Of a DNA stretch of 26,494 nucleotides, positions 20,720-26,494 are shown in pieces (the first letter of the stretch is position 1; each line of letters begins with the position of its first letter). The DNA is from Funneliformis mosseae (taxonomy: Eukaryota > Glomeromycota > Glomeromycetes > Glomerales > Glomeraceae), in NCBI GenBank assembly GCA_910592005.1, contig CAJVPP010000770.1, forward strand, positions 1-26,494. Reading direction: 5' to 3'. Position numbers and translations under genes: made by a program. The notes under the pieces were generated by a model, which saw only the letters and a program-made list of their open reading frames with translations, was not told the DNA's origin and did not search any database.

Positions 20720-22282
20720 ATGGCTTTCAAAAAGTATAATAAATTACTTATATTATGCTTCATCTTCAAAATTATTCATTTGCTTTCTAGAGTTGAGCCT
20801 TTTACTCCTGCTGGACGTAACCTTCATTCTTCTGTTCTTGTTGGAAATAAACTATATTTTTTTGGTGGAAGAAATGAAGTAACCTGTACAAACGAAGTAT
20901 TTTACCTTGACGTATCACAACAATTTGATTCGAGGCTTCCGCCATGGATCGACATTACATTAAATTCAGGAATAAAATTTAATAGTTGTTGGGCGACTAC
21001 TGTTGCAGTAAACAATAGTAATAATAACCCGACAATATACCTTATTGGAGGAATTATGCAAGATAATAATAATATAGATGTTTTTACCTCACTAGTTCAT
21101 ACATTTAGTCCAAAATCCGGGCAATGGAATGTACCTGTAATTACAGGAACAGAGCCAATGAGACGAAAAGGAATTCAAGCTGTCGCAGATAGTACTGGAA
21201 AAGTTTATTTTTTTGGTGGGTCTTCATTAGGAATAGAAATCGAACAATATTTTAATGACATGATAATATTAAATACTAATGATTTAACGTGGTCATTATA
21301 TTCAATTGCTAATTCTCCTTTAAAACGAGATATATATACTGCAACATTGTTATCAAATGGAATGATTGTATATATTGGAGGCTGGGAAAAAACTATTGAT
21401 ATTAATCAAATTTACCTTTATGATACAAATCTAAACACCTGGTCATTAAAGGTAAATATATAGGGTTTTATTATAATTCTTTGCGTAAAACTATTAATTA
21501 AAAATTAAAAATTTATTTAAGCAAGCAAGAAGTATTAGTCAAATTGATTCTCGTTTCGGTCATTCAGCTGTATTAGGTATAGCTTATACCATTTGTTATT
21601 ATTCTTTAATACATAATTAACATTTTTAATTTTATGTAGTTCAAGACGGAAACATAATTATAAATGGTGGGTTAAAAGGCGATGATGGTAAATCTATTAA
21701 AGCCACACCAGACTTGGCTGTTTTAAATACTCAATCTACTCCATTTGAATGGACCGTACCACAAATATCATCAAATATTGGTGAATTTCCATCACTTACT
21801 TATCATTCAGCAAATTTAGTTAAAAATTATGTGATTGTGGCTTTTGGTAAATATTATTCCTTTTACGTAAAATATTTAACATGCTATTTTAACTCATATA
21901 ATAAATAAATTTATTATTGAATTATACAGGTCGTCTTACTCATCCAAAGGGTTTAGCAGAACATTTTTGGTCAAACAAGATTTACTTGTTAGATATTAGT
22001 AACTCTAGTAACTATATTTGGGTTGATAAATTTGAACCTAAAAGTATATCCGAGTCCACAACTTCAAATACAAGTTTTCCGAATACTCCTTCAACAACTA
22101 CAAATAAAATTGCTTCAGATTCTCCAAAAACTACCAATGATCAAAAGAATACAATCGTTGGTACTATAAGCGGTATTTTAAGTACCGCAATCGTTATGAT
22201 AATTGGAATCTTTGTATTTAAATGGTACCAAAAGAGAAAACAAAATGAAATTATGAGGATTTCCGGTAATAGTAATATATAA
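20720..22282 (+). CDS. Kelch-repeat single-pass membrane protein, intact, four exons
   Basis: Exons 20720-21451, 21522-21576, 21640-21846 and 21930-22282 join in frame with GT...AG at every intron (phases 0, 1, 1) and encode 448 residues. Residues 1-24 look like a signal peptide. Kelch blades with Gly-Gly pairs lie at 49-50, 110-111, 166-167, 220-221 and 272-273, with a possible sixth around VIVAFG (about 327-332), fitting a beta-propeller in the secretory lumen or outside the cell. A Ser/Thr/Pro-rich stalk spans about 370-403. A transmembrane helix follows (about 407-428), then a basic cytosolic tail KWYQKRKQNEIMRISGN. Such propellers bind proteins or glycans; ligand and role are unknown. 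Some related proteins are labelled galactose oxidase-like, but no copper-site residues can be claimed. It is the only complete kelch copy in the window. Confidence 0.9.
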
Positions 22283-24514
22283 ATATCAATCAATTTCTTT
22301 TAAATTATTCATTTAATTAAATTAATTTATATATATACAATATTTATATATTACTAAAGTAAGAAAATGTTTTAAAATAATAATTTAAGTGAAATCGTAA
22401 TTTACGACATACAGCATTAGTATTAGATATAAAGTTTATAAATAAATTACATTTAATATGATAAAATAAAATATTCATAATTTCATAATAATCTGACATA
22501 AAATAAGGTTAATTTTTTTCACGTTTAGCGTGATGTATTTATAGTATTAAATTATATTTCTCTATGTTGTATAACTATAATTAATACAATATTTCAATGT
22601 TCCGTACGTATTTGATTACGTTTCATATTGGTCTCTAATTTTGCAATAAAGGGAACGTACAAGAGTCAATATTAAATACGAGGTAAATTTATAGTTGTTA
22701 TTTTTCTCCATTTTAGTTCGTTCTGAATAATAAATGGCTAAAATATAATATTTAAACCATTATTTACGAGGAAAAAAAAATAATGCAAGATTTATAAAAT
22801 ACACTGTGTGCAATTCCTACACTACAGTTGAGTTCATTTTTAAATAATCCCAAGCGACCATAACCAATGATCGTAAAATCCGTGATGTTTTGCCAAGCGA
22901 GCAGTTAATTTCCATAAATAATCAAGTTCTGGGAATTTTTCAACAAATTTGAATTTGTTTGCATTAACTTATCATCCCAGAATTAAAATAAAATTTAAGT
23001 TACAATATATAAAGAAGTTTCATTTGTTAAATAATTTATTTTAAAAATTAGATTATTTTTCCTCGGACAAATTTTTAGAGTGAATAAAAACAAAGCAAAC
23101 TTATGGATATCAATATAAGAAGAAACGAATAATTCATCTTCGTAATTAAATTTTAGCTTTATTTGTTTGCATATAAATAAATTCTTTTTGGATTTTTATT
23201 AAAAAAACTTTCGAATGTTTGAAACTCAATTTGAATTATAAGGCAAACCTATACAAATGAAGTTTGTTTATGAAAAAATATTATTTAGGAGTATTAAAAT
23301 CGAGTTACGAGACAGAAAATCATATGATCCGTAATGTGATTTTAATAGCAAACACAAACCTCGTACAGTTGACATTTGACCAAATATATACTACCAATCC
23401 TAAATAACTCACAGATACCCTAAATTAATCTAATCCTGACAAATAGCTATGAGACAGATAAGATTTAATGCACCCTATAGTAAAAATGGAAACTGGAGGG
23501 GAGTGATACAATGTGACAAATATTTTATTATAATCAAGTATCTGAGGATTTTTGACATGGTGATCCTGAGGAAAATAGCAAACCTCACATTGTTATCGGT
23601 CATTTTGTAGAGATACTACTCTACCATGTGCCTTCGCCCACATGAAATAATAAAACAATATGACCGATATTAAGAATAGTATTGGACATTTTTCACGTTT
23701 CCAACTTTCTCACGCTTTTAATTTTCATTTTCTAAACACTAATTGCTTTTTATTTAAATTAACAAATATGCATTTTACAAATTCAAAAACAAAGAAGAAA
23801 TAAAAGAACCGTACAATATACTTTTAATAGTAATGATGCGGTAATCATTTAACTGAAGCTACCTTAATTTATTTTTGTTCATAGTTTGCTGTACTAAAAT
23901 CTTATCTTTCATATCACCTTGTTATCTTATTTTCCCAATGATTGCTTTTTTATTTTTTATAGAAGATAGCGAAAGTCTTAGTACTTTCATTTATATTTTT
24001 CAAAAAAATAATTAAGGATAATAAAAAAAAAAATAAATAATCCAAGATGTAATTATCATTAAAATTTGTAATAGCTTGAGATATAATTTTTTAGCAATAA
24101 TGGTTATAATTGTAAATTGAAAAGGCATTAAATCTTGTTGAATAAAGCAAATCGTCTTCTAATAATAAATTATTAAGTTTGGTAACATTTCTTTTCTGTA
24201 GATTTTCATAAGTAAAATTCGCCTAAAAATAAAAATTTGTTTAATAATAAATCTTTGTTTTTATTATCTACATGGTTGCAAAATATAATTGCCACGAATT
24301 TTGCATAATCATCATAAACCATAATTTTAATTTACATAATCAAAATATATTATTATATATTTTGAATAAAATAAAACTTCATCGTTATGATTAAGAATTA
24401 AAGAAAAATATATAAATGTACTATTTGTTTAAATATCTAAATTGATTTGAATTATAATAAATAATTCAAAAGAAAAAAGAAAAAATTAATCGTTATAAAT
24501 GATGATTTATATAA
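22283..24514. other. Gene-free stretch with one structured patch
   Basis: Mostly AT-rich without coding signal. About 23290-23670 is visibly richer in G and C than its surroundings and contains the nested inverted repeat described separately. A small TCACG-TTTAG-CGTGA hairpin is at about 22519-22533. Confidence 0.55.
23595..23668. repeat. Nested inverted repeat (foldback, 74 bases)
   Basis: ATCGGTCATTTTGT (23595-23608) pairs with the reverse complement of 23655-23668 at 13 of 14 positions. Inside, CATGTG and CACATG form a second stem around an 8-base loop. It could be a structured RNA, a small foldback element or a binding site. No promoter or terminator feature allows a choice. Confidence 0.55.
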
Positions 24515-24980
24515 GAACCATAATGAATTATTTCGTTTTCTCTTTGATACCATTTATTGTCAAGAATTATAATTACAAAACCTAAATTCTCGCTTATTAT
24601 ACAAGGAATATTTAACATACATGTATTACGGTCCATAAAAATGGAGTCGTTTAAATAATCAAAATAGCCAGCTCTGGTATTACTACAATAAATTTACCAC
24701 TCAAACTTTTCATTCAACCATTTATAACTAATTTTTTCATTAAGTTTTAATGATGATATAACCTAATACTGTTTAATGACCATAATAGTTTCGATTCGAC
24801 CAATACTTCTTGCTCATTTAAATAAATTTTTAATAGTTAATTAATTGTTTCAAACAAATGAATCATAATAATCGACCACATGTCAAGTTTTTTATCATAA
24901 ACGTCATTTGGTTCATATCCATTTTTTTCCAAAAAATATAGTTTATGACCATTACGAATAAATTAATATGGCTCAAATAA
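24515..24980 (-). pseudogene. Very old kelch-protein relic (minus strand)
   Basis: Reverse-complement reading aligns piece by piece with the intact kelch gene. The end of exon 1 is TTTATGATAAAAAACTTGAC against TTTATGATACAAATCTAAAC. Intron 1 and exon 2 are recognisable through AAAAATTTATTTAA and GCAAGAAGTATT, followed by a GGTCATT...GTATTAGGT stretch. In exon 3, ATAAATGGT, CCAGAGCTGGCT and TTTATGGACCGTA have counterparts. The end shows KWYQ and the basic tail. Intron sequence is retained, so this arose by DNA duplication and not from an mRNA copy. Stops and small deletions are everywhere. The exon 1 upstream part cannot be followed beyond about 24980. Confidence 0.75.
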
Positions 24981-25739
24981 TTTACTATAAATATTTGCAA
25001 GCCACAGTATAATCACATTAAAAGAAATGTTTAATCAGCCAATTGATTGTCCACATTGTTGATTCATATCTTTGTTTTACGAAAATTCTCAAAAAGATAT
25101 TATCCAATTATTTGTGGCATAAACAGTATTTTTTTTACTTAAATAAATTCTTTATAATAAAGAAATGACAATAAAAAATAAGATTAATAAAACCTTTTCT
25201 TTGTCAAAAAAAAAAAAAAAATATTTTAAATTTTTTAAATTTAAGAATTCATAATCGTTTAATTTTAAATTACATTCATTTTAAAGTGCCGACCTTGCAT
25301 ATTTAAATGCAATTCCAAATTCCATTTTCAGAAAAAAATAAAAAAAAGTAAAAACGCATGCAGGACAAAGTTCGTGTAACATATTAAACATGCTTCAAGC
25401 AAAGAATGACATTTTTAATGTAGCTTTTAAAACGTTCTCTACCGTAACCGTCATAAAACCCGCACCACTGATGCAATTTCACCTATACTGATTGTGATTT
25501 AGTAAGTTAGAATCCAATTGTTTTAAAAATTCTTTAATTGTTGATGATAAGCTATAATTAATTTATATAACTTTTATGATGATTGGCGATTTTAACTTAT
25601 GATTTTCGCGAAACAATGGTGAGTTTTTTTTTTTGACGAACTTTATATTTATTTTTGCCTTTGATATTTTGTCCAAGATTTTATTAATATGACCAATAAA
25701 AAATACTTTTTCAAATACCTACTTGTCTAATAATATAAT
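24981..25739. other. Gene-free spacer
   Basis: AT-rich, with an A-run at 25206-25221. Nothing recognisable; the missing exon 1 of the inverted kelch relic would be expected here but cannot be traced. Confidence 0.5.
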
Positions 25740-26085
25740 ATGCCACAATTAACTATTGAGCAAAAAGTTGCAGCAATAATTTAGCTTGCTGAAGGATTTA
25801 CATGATCAAGAACAATCAGAAAACGTATAGGTGTGCATCATACTACAAAACTTCGATTAAAAGAAAGGTATATTAGACAGGCAGTATCAAAAGTCTAGTC
25901 GTCCGCGAAAGTTAAATAAGCGGGAAGAACGTGAATTTGTAAGAAAAATTACAAGTGGCGAAAGTTCAACAGCTGATTCTGTCAAAAAAAAGTTAAAAAT
26001 TGAAAATAATATAGATATAAACCATAGTACATTAGTAGCCAGACTCAAGAAAAAAAACCTTTGTTTCAAAAAAACCTCGTTTTAA
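25740..26085 (+). pseudogene. Tc1/mariner transposase relic, N-terminal HTH region only
   Basis: Translation from ATG 25740 gives MPQLTIEQKVAAII, a TAG, LAEGFT, a TGA, then a helix-turn-helix-like RKRIGVHHTTKLRLKERY. After a small deletion the frame changes to SSRPRKLNKREEREFVRKI followed by SGESSTADSVKKKLKIENN and a last block ending at TAA 26083-26085. This is the paired HTH DNA-binding half of Tc1-like transposases, including the GRPRKL-type linker (here SSRPRKL). The catalytic DDE/D half is absent. The two early stops sit at likely Gln and Trp/Arg positions. Terminal inverted repeats were not found by eye. Confidence 0.8.
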
Positions 26086-26338
26086 GTATTAATAAATAAA
26101 TAATTTGTAATAATATAATTGATCAATAAAATATTTGATCTAAAAAAAATGTCTAAAAAAATATGCAGCATACATAATTAAAAGATTTCGATTTTTTTAT
26201 TATTCTGCAGCTTTAAAAAAAAAAAAATTATATAACTTCGATTATAATCTATTTAATAATATAATTTGTAATCTATTCAATACTTCACATAAAATATAAA
26301 CTGTTTAAGCTAAATTGCATCGGTGGTGCGAATTTTAG
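26086..26338. other. AT-rich spacer, probable 3' flank of the right-edge kelch gene
   Basis: It lies downstream of the minus-strand kelch gene and contains AT-rich sequence with an A-run at about 26216-26227. No gene is seen; a polyadenylation region for that gene is expected here but not demonstrable. Confidence 0.5.
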
Positions 26339-26494
26339 TTATAAATTATCGTTATGCTTCATAGTAGTAGTATTACCAGAAATCCTCATAATTTCATTTT
26401 GTTTTCTTTTTTGATACCATTTATAGCCAAGGATTCCAATTATCATTAAAATTGCGGTACCCACAATTCCGCTCAATGTACCAATTACAACATA
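26339..26494 (-). CDS. Kelch-type membrane protein, C-terminal part (runs off the window)
   Basis: Read from the right edge on the minus strand, 51 codons plus TAA (26339-26341) are open. They encode the end of the Ser/Thr stalk or start of the membrane segment (VVIGTLSGIVGTAILMIIGI), then GYKWYQKRKQNEIMRISGN and a tail rich in Thr, Lys and Asn. The 17 residues from KWYQ to ISGN are identical to the intact gene at 20720-22282, and the transmembrane segment is closely similar. No lesion is seen in the visible part, so it may be functional, but the kelch propeller lies outside the window. It is oriented opposite to the intact copy. Confidence 0.85.
   Translation of the reverse strand, partial: YVVIGTLSGIVGTAILMIIGILGYKWYQKRKQNEIMRISGNTTTMKHNDNL

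Noticed and set aside
25887..26069. Minus-strand 60-codon frame
   Set aside because: Antisense shadow of the Tc1/mariner HTH relic.

Overview
The window looks like an AT-rich accessory region of a eukaryotic, most likely arbuscular-mycorrhizal fungal (Glomeromycotina, Rhizophagus-like), genome. The reasons are very low GC, short GT-AG introns of about 60-85 bases, a lineage-typical family of secreted single-pass kelch proteins, and dense relics of Ty3/gypsy, hAT and Tc1/mariner elements. The genus is inferred from protein style, not proven.

Layout. (1) 1-4284: the 3' half of a decayed Ty3/gypsy retrotransposon: end of the protease/linker region, reverse transcriptase, RNase H, integrase, an extra 3' reading frame of unknown function, and a probable 3' LTR (TGTGA...TCACA). 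(2) 4385-5580: C-terminal half of a hAT transposase relic, + strand. (3) 5854-6607 and 6789-8740: two decayed coding relics on the - strand, the first of unknown family and the second a BED-finger hAT transposase. (4) 8741-14003: a dead kelch copy in two pieces. Its first piece is split by a 508-bp non-autonomous DNA element with terminal inverted repeats and a reconstructable empty site. Between the two pieces lies a short intact gene (11901-12488) whose C-terminal domain resembles a bacterial polymorphic toxin (type 37). (5) 16943-26494: a kelch cluster: one damaged copy (16943-18474), one intact four-exon gene encoding 448 residues (20720-22282), one very old inverted relic (about 24515-24980), a Tc1/mariner HTH relic (25740-26085), and the 3' end of a further kelch gene on the - strand running out of the window (26339-26494).

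How it fits together. At least five, probably six, traces of one kelch family lie in about 17 kb in both orientations and in every state from intact to barely recognisable. This is birth-and-death evolution of a predicted cell-surface receptor-like family inside a transposon-rich compartment. The transposon reading frames are broken mainly by in-frame stop codons at positions where conserved residues would be Arg (CGA), Gln (CAA/CAG) or Trp (TGG), with few frameshifts. That pattern suggests C-to-T (and G-to-A) decay of methylated or RIP-like mutated DNA. The most unusual gene is the toxin-domain gene: intact, intronless, richer in GC than its surroundings and lying between two halves of a kelch relic, so horizontal acquisition is a reasonable hypothesis.

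Long stretches (8741-9867, 10520-11900, 12489-13506, 14004-16942, 18475-20719, 22283-24514, 24981-25739) hold no gene I can support. All functional calls come from reading the sequence and recalled family features; no database search was run.
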